A DNA stretch of 64,000 nt. Source: Trinickia sp. Y13. GTDB lineage: Bacteria; Pseudomonadota; Gammaproteobacteria; Burkholderiales; Burkholderiaceae. Shown in pieces: positions 8,473-17,997 of the stretch. The stretch covers positions 62,001-126,000 of the forward strand of contig NZ_JAKWFK010000006.1 of assembly GCF_029522115.1 (NCBI RefSeq), in the 5' to 3' direction. A program made the position numbers and the translations under genes. A model generated the notes under the pieces. The model searched no databases. It was not told the origin of the DNA and saw nothing but the letters and a program-made list of their open reading frames with translations. Every line of letters starts with the position of its first letter. Within the stretch, counting starts at the first letter, position 1.

Positions 8473-9455
8473 CGCAAACCGTGCAGGCGCAACTCGCCTA
8501 CTTCGGCAAGATTCCTTCGCGCGGGGACTTCGTCAAGAGCACGCACAATTCGCAACTGCTGCAGACGCTCGACCAGTGGGTCGCGCAGGCCATGGAGTTG
8601 CTCGCCGAAGATCCACGCTGGAAGATCGTCTACGAGAACGCCAAGCCCATGCATTTCGCGTTCCTCGGCTCACAAAGCCGGCTGGCGATCGCGGGTCACA
8701 TGATGTCGAGCCACGACGTCTCCTCGCGGCGCTTTCCGCTGCTCGCCGCGACGGCGCTAGAAGTCGAGCGCCCCCTCGCCTTTCTCGCACGCAGCCCGCT
8801 CGCATTCGCGCGGCTGTGGGCGCGCGCCTCGACGCAAATGCGCACCGTCTACGACTGCGAGGAACCCGCCACCGCGCTGCAAGCGCTGGGCGATACCCAG
8901 GTGCCGATCGATGTCGGCACCGCGAACTCGCATGACGGCACGTTTTCCGATTTCGTCGAGCATCAAACGCTCGCCGGTCTCGAGCAGATGCTGCTCGCAA
9001 GCGGCCATCCCGTGCGGCTGCGCGGCGCGATGCTCGCGCTCGGCTCGCTGCTCAAGCCCGTCATGCTCAGCCATGCGCCAAACCTCGAGCGCGGCCTCAC
9101 GCTGCCCCTGCCGAACGACATGTTCTACCGCAGTCTCGTCGCCGCGTTTTGGCTCGAACTCATCGCGCCGTTCCTCGCGCAGGCCGATTTCGAATTGGCG
9201 ATATTCATCGGCACGATCGCCGAGCGAGAGCGGCTCGTCGTCGGCTTCAACGGCGCCTCGGCGAAGACCTTGCACAGCGTCATCGATCCGCAAGCTTATT
9301 CGGCTCACAACATCGACATCGACGACCCCGAATGGGTCGACGACCACGCCCAGAACGAACATGGAATCAGCAAGCTCGTCAGCTATCTCGAACAGCCGCA
9401 ACTGTCGCTGCGCATTGCGATCGATACGTTCCGCGAAGCGTATGTCGGGGCGTGA
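8469..9455 (+). CDS. tagF: TagF, T6SS post-translational regulator
   Basis: A 328-residue protein opening AYFGKIPSRGDFVK, the hallmark of the TagF/ImpM family, with the conserved N-terminal TagF domain in roughly the first 150 residues. In Pseudomonas aeruginosa TagF represses T6SS activity after translation by acting on Fha, in parallel with the PpkA/PppA phosphorylation switch; no ppkA, pppA or fha gene is present in this window. The start is the ATG inside the tssM stop (ATGA); the frame is open far upstream but only inside tssM. The 3' end overlaps the tagN start by 14 bp, giving a tightly coupled tssM-tagF-tagN run. Confidence 0.93.
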   Translation: MTQTVQAQLAYFGKIPSRGDFVKSTHNSQLLQTLDQWVAQAMELLAEDPRWKIVYENAKPMHFAFLGSQSRLAIAGHMMSSHDVSSRRFPLLAATALEVERPLAFLARSPLAFARLWARASTQMRTVYDCEEPATALQALGDTQVPIDVGTANSHDGTFSDFVEHQTLAGLEQMLLASGHPVRLRGAMLALGSLLKPVMLSHAPNLERGLTLPLPNDMFYRSLVAAFWLELIAPFLAQADFELAIFIGTIAERERLVVGFNGASAKTLHSVIDPQAYSAHNIDIDDPEWVDDHAQNEHGISKLVSYLEQPQLSLRIAIDTFREAYVGA

Positions 9456-10458
9456 CGTGCGCACGAACGCATTGATCGGCGAGCGGCGCCGCGCTTCTCG
9501 ACAGTTCGGGAGCGGGTTGCTTCGCACGGGTTTGAGCCGCTTCGCGCACAGCGTGGCGGCCGCGCTGATCGCGGCGAGCGGCTGCTTTGCGGCTGGCGCC
9601 GCCTATGCCGACAACAGCAGCCCGGCCACGGTCTCGCCGGTGGACAACAACGGCATGCGCGTTCGCGTCACGGCGCTGCCCGCGCAGGGGCAACAAATGG
9701 GAGCCGCGAGCGCGTTAGGCCCGACGAGCGGTCCCACACACGTGCCCGCCCCGGCCGATGCCGCCCCCGGCCAAGTCGTCGCGAGCGGCAAGGTGCCCGA
9801 CGAAGCCACGCACAGCGCCGTCCTGCAGCGGTTGCGCGAGACGTACGGCGCGGGCCATGTGCTCGACCAGATCGAGGTCGGCGGCGTCGCCACCCCGCCC
9901 AATTGGAGCGCAAATGTGCAGAAGCTGCTTGGTCCGCAGTTGAAGCAGATCAGCAAAGGACAACTGAAGATCGACGGCACGCAAATCGAGGTGAAGGGCG
10001 AGGTGTCGAACGAATCCCAGCGCCAGCAAATCGCGAGCGACATGGCTAATGCGCTGAACCCGACTTATACGATCCGCAACGGGTTGCGTGTGAGCGCGTC
10101 GGAGCAGGGCGTGCTGGACAACACGCTGGCGAATCGCACAATCGAATTCGAAACCGGTAGCGCGACCTTGACGCCGCAGGGCCGTGCGATCCTCGACCAG
10201 ATGGCCACGGTGCTCGCCAAATTCTCGGGCAAGACGGTTGAGATCATCGGCCACACCGACAACTCCGGCAATCGCGCGTCGAACATTACGCTAAGCCAGG
10301 CGCGCGCCGATGCCGTCAAGGGCTATCTCGTCACGAAGGGCGTGGCGCCGCGCTCGATGACGACGATGGGCGTCGGCCCCGACCAGCCCATCGCATCGAA
10401 CGACACGGACGACGGCCGGGCGCGCAACCGCCGCATCGAGTTCCGTATCGGCCAATAG
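9442..10458 (+). CDS. tagN: TagN-like OmpA-domain protein (peptidoglycan-anchoring T6SS accessory)
   Basis: A 338-residue exported protein. A hydrophobic signal lies at about 35-56 and ends AYA-DN, a signal peptidase I site; an imperfect lipobox (ASGC, Cys48) is also possible. The middle (about 110-215) has two BON-like repeats, and the C-terminal third (from about 232) is an OmpA peptidoglycan-binding domain with GHTDNSGNRASN and DGRARNRRIEF. It probably ties the T6SS membrane complex to the cell wall. ATG 9442 overlaps tagF; an in-frame GTG at 9457 would shorten the long N-region by five residues. It converges on tssA with only 7 bp between stops. Confidence 0.83.
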   Translation: MSGRDVRTNALIGERRRASRQFGSGLLRTGLSRFAHSVAAALIAASGCFAAGAAYADNSSPATVSPVDNNGMRVRVTALPAQGQQMGAASALGPTSGPTHVPAPADAAPGQVVASGKVPDEATHSAVLQRLRETYGAGHVLDQIEVGGVATPPNWSANVQKLLGPQLKQISKGQLKIDGTQIEVKGEVSNESQRQQIASDMANALNPTYTIRNGLRVSASEQGVLDNTLANRTIEFETGSATLTPQGRAILDQMATVLAKFSGKTVEIIGHTDNSGNRASNITLSQARADAVKGYLVTKGVAPRSMTTMGVGPDQPIASNDTDDGRARNRRIEFRIGQ

Positions 10459-10465
10459 CGGCCGC

Positions 10466-11575
10466 TCAACTCGCGTCGTCCGGCTTGACCCCCAGCAACT
10501 CGCGAATATGCGCGAGCGAGCCGTCGTCCTTGACCACGGCGGACAGCCATTGATGCAACGGCATGTCGGCCCACTCGGCGGCTTTCTCGGCAAGGTAGGC
10601 AGCGGGGCTGTGGGGCTCGGTCGCGCGAAAGAAACGCGCGACCGCGCGCAGTTGCGCCACGGCGTCGGCACGGGTTTGGATCGGCCCTGTCGGGCGCACG
10701 GCCACGGGTGCATCGGCGTTGGCTAGCATCGAGGTCTCGAGAGAAGGGGCCGTCTTGAAACTGGGCTCGGCGCGCTCGGCGGGAGGCGCGGGTTGCTCCG
10801 CCACGGGTTCTGTCTTCGCGCCCACGTCGCGCGCGAATCGCTCGGCAAGCGTAAAGACGAATTCGTATGCATCCTTGACTTGCCGAAAACTGGGCGCCGC
10901 CGTGCCGGCGCGCGTGTCCAGTTCGCGCTCGAGTGCGAGCATCGCAGCCTCGAACGCTTTGAGGTCCGTAACCAGCGTGAGGTAAAACGCGGGCGGCGTC
11001 GCGCGCTTGGCCGCATCGATCTGCTCGATCGACGGCTTGCCGCGTGCGATATCGTCGGCTCGGTCCGGATCGCGACGGATCGCTTGCGCAACGTTCGTCG
11101 CCACCTCCCAATCGAGCCCCGTGAACGCGCCGCTCGACGACTGCGTGAGCGGCACTTCGCGCAACAACTGCGACGTGCGGCCGACGAGCCATGCGACATT
11201 ACCGAGCCGGTATTCTGCGTCGTCGCCCTCCGGAAGCGGATGCACGCTGTCCCAATAGCGTTCGCTCAGCGTCGCAAGCAGCGCATAACCTTGCGAGAGC
11301 CCGGCCAAGCCCTGCTTCATCGCCAACGCTTCGGTCAGCCAGGCAGCCAGACGCAGGTCCTTCGTCTGCGTCTTCAGCAGCAGCGTGCAACGCTCGATCA
11401 CGAAGCTCCAATCGGCTTCCTTGATATCCGTGACCCATTCCCCCTGATCGAGCGACGGATCGTCGAAGCGGCGCGCGTGCTGGATCGCATCGAAGTCGGA
11501 AGAAAACAGCAGGTCGTCGCCGCAAGGCGATGGGCCTTGGAGCGGGGCAATAAGCGGTGCGAGGTCGATCGGCAT
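10466..11575 (-). CDS. tssA: TssA, T6SS baseplate/cap protein
   Basis: A 369-residue protein with the N-terminal ImpA_N domain: PIDLAPLIAPLQGPSPCGDDLL at the start, LRLAAWLTEALAMKQG and YWDSVHPLPEGDDAEYRLGNVAWL within the first 130 residues. The C-terminal part after about 290 is helical with AVARFFRATEPHSPAAYLAEKAAEW. TssA primes sheath polymerisation and contacts the baseplate; the C-terminal type decides whether it caps the distal end or stays at the baseplate, which cannot be told here. The ATG at 11575 lies 1 bp after the clpV stop, so it is the last gene of the leftward operon. Upstream in-frame codons belong to clpV antisense space and were excluded. Confidence 0.93.
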   Translation of the reverse strand: MPIDLAPLIAPLQGPSPCGDDLLFSSDFDAIQHARRFDDPSLDQGEWVTDIKEADWSFVIERCTLLLKTQTKDLRLAAWLTEALAMKQGLAGLSQGYALLATLSERYWDSVHPLPEGDDAEYRLGNVAWLVGRTSQLLREVPLTQSSSGAFTGLDWEVATNVAQAIRRDPDRADDIARGKPSIEQIDAAKRATPPAFYLTLVTDLKAFEAAMLALERELDTRAGTAAPSFRQVKDAYEFVFTLAERFARDVGAKTEPVAEQPAPPAERAEPSFKTAPSLETSMLANADAPVAVRPTGPIQTRADAVAQLRAVARFFRATEPHSPAAYLAEKAAEWADMPLHQWLSAVVKDDGSLAHIRELLGVKPDDAS

Positions 11576-11576
11576 G

Positions 11577-14378
11577 TCAGCAAACCTTGTATTCGAAGTC
11601 GCCCGATTCCAGCGCACGCACATCGATGCGCTCGATCCGTTCGCCTTGAGCGATATGGCCGAGCACATGCTGCGCGAGTTCGGGCAAGAGCGTGCCGTTG
11701 AGAATGTGGTCGACGTTGCGAGCCCCCGAGTCGACCTCCGTGCACCGAGCGTGCACCGCATCGACGAGCGATTCGTCCCACGCAAACGCGGCGCGATGGT
11801 TCGCGGCAACCCGTGCGCGAATTCGCTCGAGCTTCAACTCGATGATTTCGGCAAGCACGTCGTCCGAGATCGGATAGTAAGGGACGACTTTGACACGTCC
11901 GAGGAACGCGGGCTTGAACGCCTTGTAGAGTTGCGGTCGCAGCAGCTCGGTCAACGCCTGCGCATCGGGCAGCGCGTCGGCCTCTTGATTCAAACAGGCT
12001 TGCATGACGGCGGCCGATCCGACGTTCGACGTGAGGATGATCAACGCATGGCGAAAATCGATCTCGCGTCCTTCGGCGTCGTCGAGCGTGCCTTTGTCGA
12101 ACACCTGAAAAAACATCTCGAGCACGTCGGGGTGCGCCTTCTCGATTTCATCGAGCAGCACGACCGAATAGGGATTGCGCCGCACGGCCTCCGTGAGCAC
12201 GCCGCCCTCTCCGTAACCGACGTACCCCGGCGGCGAGCCTTTCAAGCCCGACACGCTGTGCGCTTCCTGGTACTCGCTCATGTTGATGGTGATGAGCTTG
12301 CGTTCGCCGCCATAGAGGATATCGGCCAGCGCGAGAGCGGTCTCGGTCTTGCCGACGCCCGACGGCCCTACGAACAGGAACACGCCGCGCGGCTTGTTGG
12401 GGTCCTCCAAATTGGCGCTCGCCGTGCGCACGCGTTGCGCGATCGCCTCTAGCGCGTGGTCCTGGCCGATCACGCGCGCGGCAAGCAGATCCTTCAGGGA
12501 CAAGACTGTGTCGATCTCGTCTTTGATCATGCGGCCCAGCGGAATGCCGGTCCACGCCGCAACGATTTCCGCCACGACGTGCCCGTCCACTTGCAGCGGC
12601 ACCATCGGGCTGGGTTGTTGCAGCGCTTGCAGTTCAGCAGTGAGGCGGGCAAGTTCGTCGCGCAACGCGCCGGTGTCGACGGCGCTCGCCTGCTCACGCA
12701 TAGCGCCACCTTCAGCGCCTTCATCGCCTTCAGCGCCTTCAGCGCCTTCAGCGCCTTCAGTGCCTTCAGTGCCTTCAGCGCCTTCGTCGCCTCGGCCGCC
12801 TTCACCCGCTTCTCCGGCCTTTGCGGACGCGAGCTGGCTACGCAGGCGCTCGATCCGCTGGGCAAGCGTCCGTTCTTGCTCGTAGCGCGCCTCGTCGGCC
12901 GCCAGCGCCGCGACGTCCGCTTCGCGCGCCGAGCGCAATTGTGCGAGTCGCTCATCGTGCGCCGAAGCGCCGGTGCCCGTCGCCTGCTCTCGTTCGAGCG
13001 CCGCGATCTCGACGTCGGTCCGCTCGATCCGCTTGCGCGTGTCGTCGATGAGCGCCGGCGTCGAACCTTGCGCCAGCGCCACCTTCGCACAAGCGGTATC
13101 GAGCACGCCGATCGCCTTGTCGGGCAACTGACGGCCGGTAATATACCGATGCGACAGACGCACGGCTTCGGTGATCGCTTCGTCGAGGATGCGCACGTTG
13201 AAATGCGACTCCATGCGCGCGGCAAGGCCCCGCACCATCGCACAAGCGAGCGCCTCGCTCGGTTCGTCGATCTTCACCACTTGGAAACGGCGAGCGAGCG
13301 CGACGTCTTTCTCGAAATACTTGCGGTATTCACTCCATGTCGTCGCCGCGATCGTACGCAATTCGCCACGCGCCAACGCCGGCTTGAGCAAGTTCGCGGC
13401 GTCGTTCTGCCCCGCTTGCCCGCCCGCCCCGATGATCGTGTGCGCTTCGTCGATGAAGAGAATGATGGGCACGGCGCTCTTCTTGACTTCGTCGATGACG
13501 CTCTTCAGGCGATTTTCAAACTCGCCTTTCACGCTCGCGCCGGCTTGCAGCAAGCCCATATCGAGCACATGCAACGCCACCCCGACGAGCGGGGGCGGCA
13601 CGTCGCCTGACGCGATGCGCAGCGCGAGCCCCTCGACCACGGCGGTTTTGCCCACACCCGCTTCGCCTGTCAGGATCGGATTGTTCTGGCGGCGGCGCAT
13701 GAGGATGTCGATCGTCTGTCGAATCTCGGCCTCTCGGCCGATGACCGGGTCGACGTGACCGTCGCGGGCGCGTTGCGTCAAATTGGTGGTGTAGGTGTCG
13801 AGCGCAGGCGTCTTCGACGGCGCGGCGGCGCTCGGATCGAGCGCGGTCTGCGCGGCGTCGCCCCCTACCGCGTTCGCCGCGGGCTCGTTCGCGACGCGCT
13901 CGACCTCGATCGAACCGGCCGTGGCCTCGTCGAATCGATGCTTGAGTTGCTCGAGCGGCACCCGCGCGAAAACCGGCGACATGCGCTCGGCGAATTGGGC
14001 GAGTTCAGGCGAAGCCAGCAGCGCGAGCAACAGGTGTCCCGAGCGAATGCGCGCGACGTGCGAATCGAGCGACGCAATGAGCCACGCTTGCTCGAACAGC
14101 GCGATCAGGTGCTGCGAAAACACGGGGGTACGCGTGTTGCCCGTCTTCATGCGGCCGAGTTCGCGTTCGAGATCGCCACGCAAGGTTTCCGTGCTCAGCC
14201 CGTTGCTGCGCAAGACCACGCATAGGTCGCAGGCGCTTTGCTCGATGAGCGCCAGCAGCAAGTGCTCGAGATCGACCTCGTAATGGCCGCGTCCGAGACA
14301 AAGGCTCGCCGCGCGCGTTGCGGCGTTCAAGCACAAGGTATCGAGCTTGGCGATGAGAGTCTTCAGTGGGGTGCTCAT
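11577..14378 (-). CDS. clpV: ClpV (TssH), T6SS sheath-recycling AAA+ ATPase
   Basis: A 933-residue Hsp100 ATPase that disassembles contracted TssBC sheath. It has an N-domain (about 1-160) with Clp_N repeats, the first AAA+ module with Walker A GEAGVGKT near 237-244 and Walker B IILFIDEAHT, a coiled-coil middle domain, and the second AAA+ module with GPSGVGKTE near 671-679 and VVLLDEIEKAH. Between the middle domain and the second module (about 530-554) sits an odd acidic run of EGA/EGT/EGD triplets, coded by a 9-bp tandem repeat, which lengthens the loop relative to relatives. ATG at 14378; 70 bp after tssG. Confidence 0.96.
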   Translation of the reverse strand: MSTPLKTLIAKLDTLCLNAATRAASLCLGRGHYEVDLEHLLLALIEQSACDLCVVLRSNGLSTETLRGDLERELGRMKTGNTRTPVFSQHLIALFEQAWLIASLDSHVARIRSGHLLLALLASPELAQFAERMSPVFARVPLEQLKHRFDEATAGSIEVERVANEPAANAVGGDAAQTALDPSAAAPSKTPALDTYTTNLTQRARDGHVDPVIGREAEIRQTIDILMRRRQNNPILTGEAGVGKTAVVEGLALRIASGDVPPPLVGVALHVLDMGLLQAGASVKGEFENRLKSVIDEVKKSAVPIILFIDEAHTIIGAGGQAGQNDAANLLKPALARGELRTIAATTWSEYRKYFEKDVALARRFQVVKIDEPSEALACAMVRGLAARMESHFNVRILDEAITEAVRLSHRYITGRQLPDKAIGVLDTACAKVALAQGSTPALIDDTRKRIERTDVEIAALEREQATGTGASAHDERLAQLRSAREADVAALAADEARYEQERTLAQRIERLRSQLASAKAGEAGEGGRGDEGAEGTEGTEGAEGAEGAEGDEGAEGGAMREQASAVDTGALRDELARLTAELQALQQPSPMVPLQVDGHVVAEIVAAWTGIPLGRMIKDEIDTVLSLKDLLAARVIGQDHALEAIAQRVRTASANLEDPNKPRGVFLFVGPSGVGKTETALALADILYGGERKLITINMSEYQEAHSVSGLKGSPPGYVGYGEGGVLTEAVRRNPYSVVLLDEIEKAHPDVLEMFFQVFDKGTLDDAEGREIDFRHALIILTSNVGSAAVMQACLNQEADALPDAQALTELLRPQLYKAFKPAFLGRVKVVPYYPISDDVLAEIIELKLERIRARVAANHRAAFAWDESLVDAVHARCTEVDSGARNVDHILNGTLLPELAQHVLGHIAQGERIERIDVRALESGDFEYKVC
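12717..12788. repeat. 9-bp tandem repeat inside clpV
   Basis: Eight consecutive 9-bp units of the form gccttcagc, with unit variants ending atc, agt and gtc, occupy exactly 72 bp. Read on the coding strand each unit gives Glu-Gly-Ala, Glu-Gly-Thr or Asp-Glu-Gly-type triplets. Because the unit is a multiple of three, slippage would change loop length without breaking the frame. Confidence 0.93.
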
Positions 14379-14448
14379 GTTCGGTCGCTTCTCGCTTTGG
14401 ATTGGAGTTCCGGATATCGCTCCGCGCGTCGCGCGGGCCAGCGTTCGT

Positions 14449-15546
14449 TCAGTGAATGACGTTCAGTTCGTAGCGCGCGTCGTCGCGATCGCGCTCGGCT
14501 TCGCGCGTGCAAAGAAAGGCGTCGTAACCAAGCCGTGCGCCCGCGCCGAGACAGCTCGCCCCGACCTCTTCTCGTGCGAGGACGAGCGACACTTCGTACT
14601 CGATCGTCGTGCCCGCGAGCAGCGTCAGCATGCGCTCGAGCGCAATGGCGCGCGCTTCGCCGGGCAAGAAGCCTTCGTAATCGCGCTTGGTCAGCGGGCC
14701 GACGACGATGCGCGCACGCATATCGCGCTGCCACACGCGCTCGCCGGCCAACGCCGTTGCGCCGAGCATCGCGTTCACGCGCCCGAGCACCGTCATGCGC
14801 TCTTGCGGCACCGCGTACCACCGGCCCGCGAATTGATCGACGCGCACCCTAACGCGAAAGTAGTCGGCCAGCACGCGTTCGAGGAAGGCTGCCGACATCG
14901 GCCGGTGGCGGGCCGGCAGCGCATAGCCTGCGAGCGCTTCGTCGATCAGTGCGCCGCTGCCGCCTTGCAGGCGCGCGCGCGTCGGCGCGTCGGGCGCACC
15001 CGCCAGCGCAAGCAATAGCGGCACATAGCGCTCGTCCCGATTCAGTTCGTAGTGAAGCGGCAGCCGGTACTTCTTCCACGCCGCGTAAAACAGCGCGGTC
15101 GCGCGATTAGCGAAGACGTCGAAAAACTCGCGTGCCGCATGATCGCGCTGTAGTTGAGCGCGCCCGATCAACTGCTCGGTGTAATGCAACGGCAACGCGC
15201 CCTGCCCGCCCAGCAAGCCAAAGAACGCGGGCGTGAGCTCGACGCGCTCGACCTTGCGCTGCACGAGCGCGGCGCGCCGGGCATCGGGCTCGGCCAAGGC
15301 CTCGCCGGCTTCGTCGTACGGCACGGCCCGCTCGATCTCGCTTGGCGGAAAGGTCACGGCCAGGCTGTTGCGGAAAGCGACGGAAGTCGCGCTGCGCTCG
15401 CCGGCGCGGCGCCCGCCCGCGTTCACGCGCTCGCGTGAGAACCAAGTGTCGAGCACCCTGACCGCTTGAAAGAATTGGAACCGGTACGGCTCGTCGAGCA
15501 GCCGCTCGACTACGCCAGCGTCGATTCCGCGCTGCGCGGCTTGCAT
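14449..15546 (-). CDS. tssG: TssG, T6SS baseplate wedge protein
   Basis: A 365-residue baseplate component that forms the wedge with TssF, TssE and TssK. Family blocks are visible: PYRFQFFQAVRVLD near residue 20, VAFRNSLAVTFPPSEI, ELTPAFFGLLGGQGALPLHYTE and RIVVGPLTKRDYEGFLPG. ATG 15546 was chosen because it is preceded by a GAGGAG ribosome-binding site at 15555-15560 and matches the usual N-terminus; this makes it overlap the end of tssF by 37 bp in another frame. The frame stays open further upstream, but only inside tssF. Confidence 0.93.
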   Translation of the reverse strand: MQAAQRGIDAGVVERLLDEPYRFQFFQAVRVLDTWFSRERVNAGGRRAGERSATSVAFRNSLAVTFPPSEIERAVPYDEAGEALAEPDARRAALVQRKVERVELTPAFFGLLGGQGALPLHYTEQLIGRAQLQRDHAAREFFDVFANRATALFYAAWKKYRLPLHYELNRDERYVPLLLALAGAPDAPTRARLQGGSGALIDEALAGYALPARHRPMSAAFLERVLADYFRVRVRVDQFAGRWYAVPQERMTVLGRVNAMLGATALAGERVWQRDMRARIVVGPLTKRDYEGFLPGEARAIALERMLTLLAGTTIEYEVSLVLAREEVGASCLGAGARLGYDAFLCTREAERDRDDARYELNVIH

Positions 15547-17348
15547 CGCAAGATCTCCTCGCCTGTGCGACCTGCCACGGCCACGAGTTGCACAAAGCTG
15601 TTCAAGCGTACGAACAGGCCGAAGAACGTATCGAGCACGCGCACGAAGGTGGCGAGGCTCGTGCCGACATAATGTGCCTCGTCGAACGTCAAGCGGATTT
15701 CGACGCCGCGCACGAACGTGGCGAAGGGCCGGCCGGCCAGCCAATGCACGGCCGGCCGTTGCTCGATGCCGACGATGCCCGCGATGTGCCGAGCCGAAAC
15801 GGCCGTGCGGCGCGCGTCGTAGAGCGCGAGCAGTTCCTTGAGCGCGGCGAGCCCGTTGGAAGATACCGAGACGCGATTGAGCGCCAAGTGCGAGATGAGC
15901 CGCCAGCGCAACGCGGCGCCCCGCGGCACACGAAGCGTCGGGCTAGGCCGGGACAGGAGCGCAATCGGACCGACGCGCACGTCGGACGCTGCGAACAAAT
16001 CGCCGCCCTCGAGACCGACGGCCAACTGCGCCGGCAAATCGCGGTTCGTGCAGGTCAGTGCAACGCTCAGCGTGTCCGTTCGGGCTTCGAGCGGGTCGAA
16101 GTCGGCATCGACGACGGAAATCTCGGTCTCGTAGCCAGGGCTATGCCGCGCGACCCAATCGTTGCGACGCGCAAACCAGTAACGGCCCACGCGGCCCGCT
16201 TCGTCGTGGTGAAGCGAATAAAAGGGCCGAAATTCGGTAATGGTCTGCCCTTGCTCGCGCGTCCGCACACAGCGCACATCGTCGATCGAATAGACCTCGT
16301 ATGCTCGCGCATGGCGCGCGTTTGCAACGACCGGATAGGAGACGGTCTCGTGACTGACGTGGATCGGCTCGCCGCGCTGTTCGAACAGATTGACGACAGG
16401 CGTGCAGAACAGCCGTATGTGATTGGCGCTCAGCGATTCGACGAGCCGCTCGATATGCGGCTCGTCACGCAATTCGCCGAGCGCCACGTGCAAGGTCAAG
16501 CGCCGGCAACGTCCCGCGACGCGAACCATCTCGCGAATATCGAAATCGACGAAATCGAATTTTTCGGGGAAGGCGAAGTACTCGGTGAGCACGCGGTAGG
16601 CCGGATGCGACTTGGCCGGATAGTCGATGAGCGCATCGGCTTCGTTGAAACCGGCGGGCGCAATCGGCATATCGGCGAGCGGGCGCCAAAGGCGGCTCTC
16701 GTCCGTTTGGATATAGGCGCCGATCGCCTTCATGAACAGCGAATCGGTGAGCGCCGCGATAAACGACTGCTCGCCATGCAGATACGCGCGCAGCGCACCC
16801 AGGTTTAGCGCGCCCAGCGTCGCGTCCTGACCCGTCGCCTCGAAGGTGAACGAGAGCAACGCGGACGCCTCTCCGGGCAGCGTGACGGCGGAAGCAGGCA
16901 CCTCTGCGAGCGGCGTGTGCCGCGCATGTGCCAACCGCACCGGAGCCAGCGTGACCTCGTAGGCCGTGCGAAACTGGCACCGAACGCCGCGGATTTCACG
17001 GGCGGCGAGCGGCGTGCCGCGCGCGATCGTGACGGGCTGCGCCGCTAGCGCATCGCGGGGCACGCTCAACTGCGCGATCGAGCATGATGGAAACGGCCGC
17101 AGATAATGCGGATACAACACTTCGACGAGCGCCTCGGTGAATTCGGGAAGGTCGTCGTCGAGCTTCTTGTTGACCCGAGCGGTGAGCAATCCGAACGCTT
17201 CGATCATGCGCTCGACGTGAGGATCGTCGCCGTGCTCGCCCTGAGGCGCGAGGCGGGAGGCGATCTTCGGATACCGCTCGGCGAAATCGAGCGAATAGCG
17301 GCGCAGAAACGCCAACTCGCGCTCATAGTAAGGCAGCAACGCTTCCAT
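15510..17348 (-). CDS. tssF: TssF, T6SS baseplate wedge protein
   Basis: A 612-residue baseplate protein, the largest wedge component (VasA/ImpG family). It opens MEALLPYYERELAFLRRY, continues with FAERYPKIASRL and VLYPHYLRPFPSCSIAQL, the usual N-terminal signature of the family. TssF pairs in two copies with TssG to nucleate the baseplate around the VgrG hub. ATG 17348 is preferred over the in-frame TTG one codon upstream (17351). It follows tssE after 42 bp and overlaps tssG. Confidence 0.95.
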   Translation of the reverse strand: MEALLPYYERELAFLRRYSLDFAERYPKIASRLAPQGEHGDDPHVERMIEAFGLLTARVNKKLDDDLPEFTEALVEVLYPHYLRPFPSCSIAQLSVPRDALAAQPVTIARGTPLAAREIRGVRCQFRTAYEVTLAPVRLAHARHTPLAEVPASAVTLPGEASALLSFTFEATGQDATLGALNLGALRAYLHGEQSFIAALTDSLFMKAIGAYIQTDESRLWRPLADMPIAPAGFNEADALIDYPAKSHPAYRVLTEYFAFPEKFDFVDFDIREMVRVAGRCRRLTLHVALGELRDEPHIERLVESLSANHIRLFCTPVVNLFEQRGEPIHVSHETVSYPVVANARHARAYEVYSIDDVRCVRTREQGQTITEFRPFYSLHHDEAGRVGRYWFARRNDWVARHSPGYETEISVVDADFDPLEARTDTLSVALTCTNRDLPAQLAVGLEGGDLFAASDVRVGPIALLSRPSPTLRVPRGAALRWRLISHLALNRVSVSSNGLAALKELLALYDARRTAVSARHIAGIVGIEQRPAVHWLAGRPFATFVRGVEIRLTFDEAHYVGTSLATFVRVLDTFFGLFVRLNSFVQLVAVAGRTGEEILRCKPRSAESTLA

Positions 17349-17390
17349 CAATCTTCCCCGAGCGTGCTCGCTCTTCTCTCGCTATCTGAA

Positions 17391-17909
17391 CTAGCTAAGT
17401 CCGGGTTCGCGTACGCGGGAGCGGGTGGCATCCGTCGCACGCCGCGACCGCGTGACCGAATATTGCAACGTAGAGGCTTGCAGCATCGCGTCGAAGCTGA
17501 CCGGCTCTTCGGCTGGATGAACGACTAGCTTGGCGCGAATGACGAAATACAGTACGTTCGTCGATTGTTCGTTGATTTCCAGCGAAACGCGCACGTCGCG
17601 CAAGCGCGGCTCGTGCCGCGCGATCGCCTGCGTGATGGAATCGCAAATGAACGTGCGATCGACATGGCTCGCGAGGCTCAGGCCTGAGAAATCGTTCAGA
17701 CCGTAGGTCAGCACGGAGCGATGGCACTCCGGCAGCGCGGCCAAGTCGTGCTCCGTCAGGGCGATCCGCGTATTGAGCAGCGCTTCGACATCCCGCGCTA
17801 CTCGGCCCTTGAGTTCGTCGAGCGACCACTGGCGCATTGCGGCGGGCGCCGGCGAGCGTGGATCGTCATCGAAGAGCTTATCGAGCAAGCTCGGTTCAAA
17901 GCGCTTCAT
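17391..17909 (-). CDS. tssE: TssE, gp25-like T6SS baseplate protein
   Basis: A 172-residue protein of the GpW/Gp25 lysozyme-like baseplate family. The N-terminal KRFEPSLLDKLFDDDPR motif is diagnostic of TssE, and the gp25 fold follows with VARDVEALLNTR, YGLNDFSGLSLAS and a C-terminal RDVRVSLEINEQ/LYFVIRAKL strand pair. TssE sits at the sheath-baseplate junction and helps start sheath assembly. The ATG at 17909 follows a strong hairpin that separates it from hcp. Confidence 0.93.
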   Translation of the reverse strand: MKRFEPSLLDKLFDDDPRSPAPAAMRQWSLDELKGRVARDVEALLNTRIALTEHDLAALPECHRSVLTYGLNDFSGLSLASHVDRTFICDSITQAIARHEPRLRDVRVSLEINEQSTNVLYFVIRAKLVVHPAEEPVSFDAMLQASTLQYSVTRSRRATDATRSRVREPGLS

Positions 17910-17950
17910 GGGGCCGTGAAAAGGGGCGAATCATGCTGATGGAGAACGAA

Positions 17951-17986
17951 CGCGCCGCCCGCTTCGCAATCGAAGCGGGCGGCGCG
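17951..17986 (-). terminator. Strong 16-bp hairpin between hcp and tssE
   Basis: A perfect inverted repeat: 16-bp arms at 17951-17966 and 17971-17986 around the 4-nt loop caat. It lies 12 bp after the hcp stop and 41 bp before tssE. There is no T-run behind it on the minus strand, so it is more likely a partial terminator or an mRNA 3'-end stabiliser for hcp than a full stop signal. Confidence 0.75.
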
Positions 17987-17997
17987 GGGCCTAGGTC

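Noticed and set aside
12717-12788. The 9-bp repeats as a CRISPR-like array
   Set aside because: Units are contiguous with no spacers and lie within a coding frame.
12456-13610. A 384-codon plus-strand frame across clpV
   Set aside because: Antisense to clpV; includes the 9-bp repeat read as Phe-Ser-Ala triplets, no domain.
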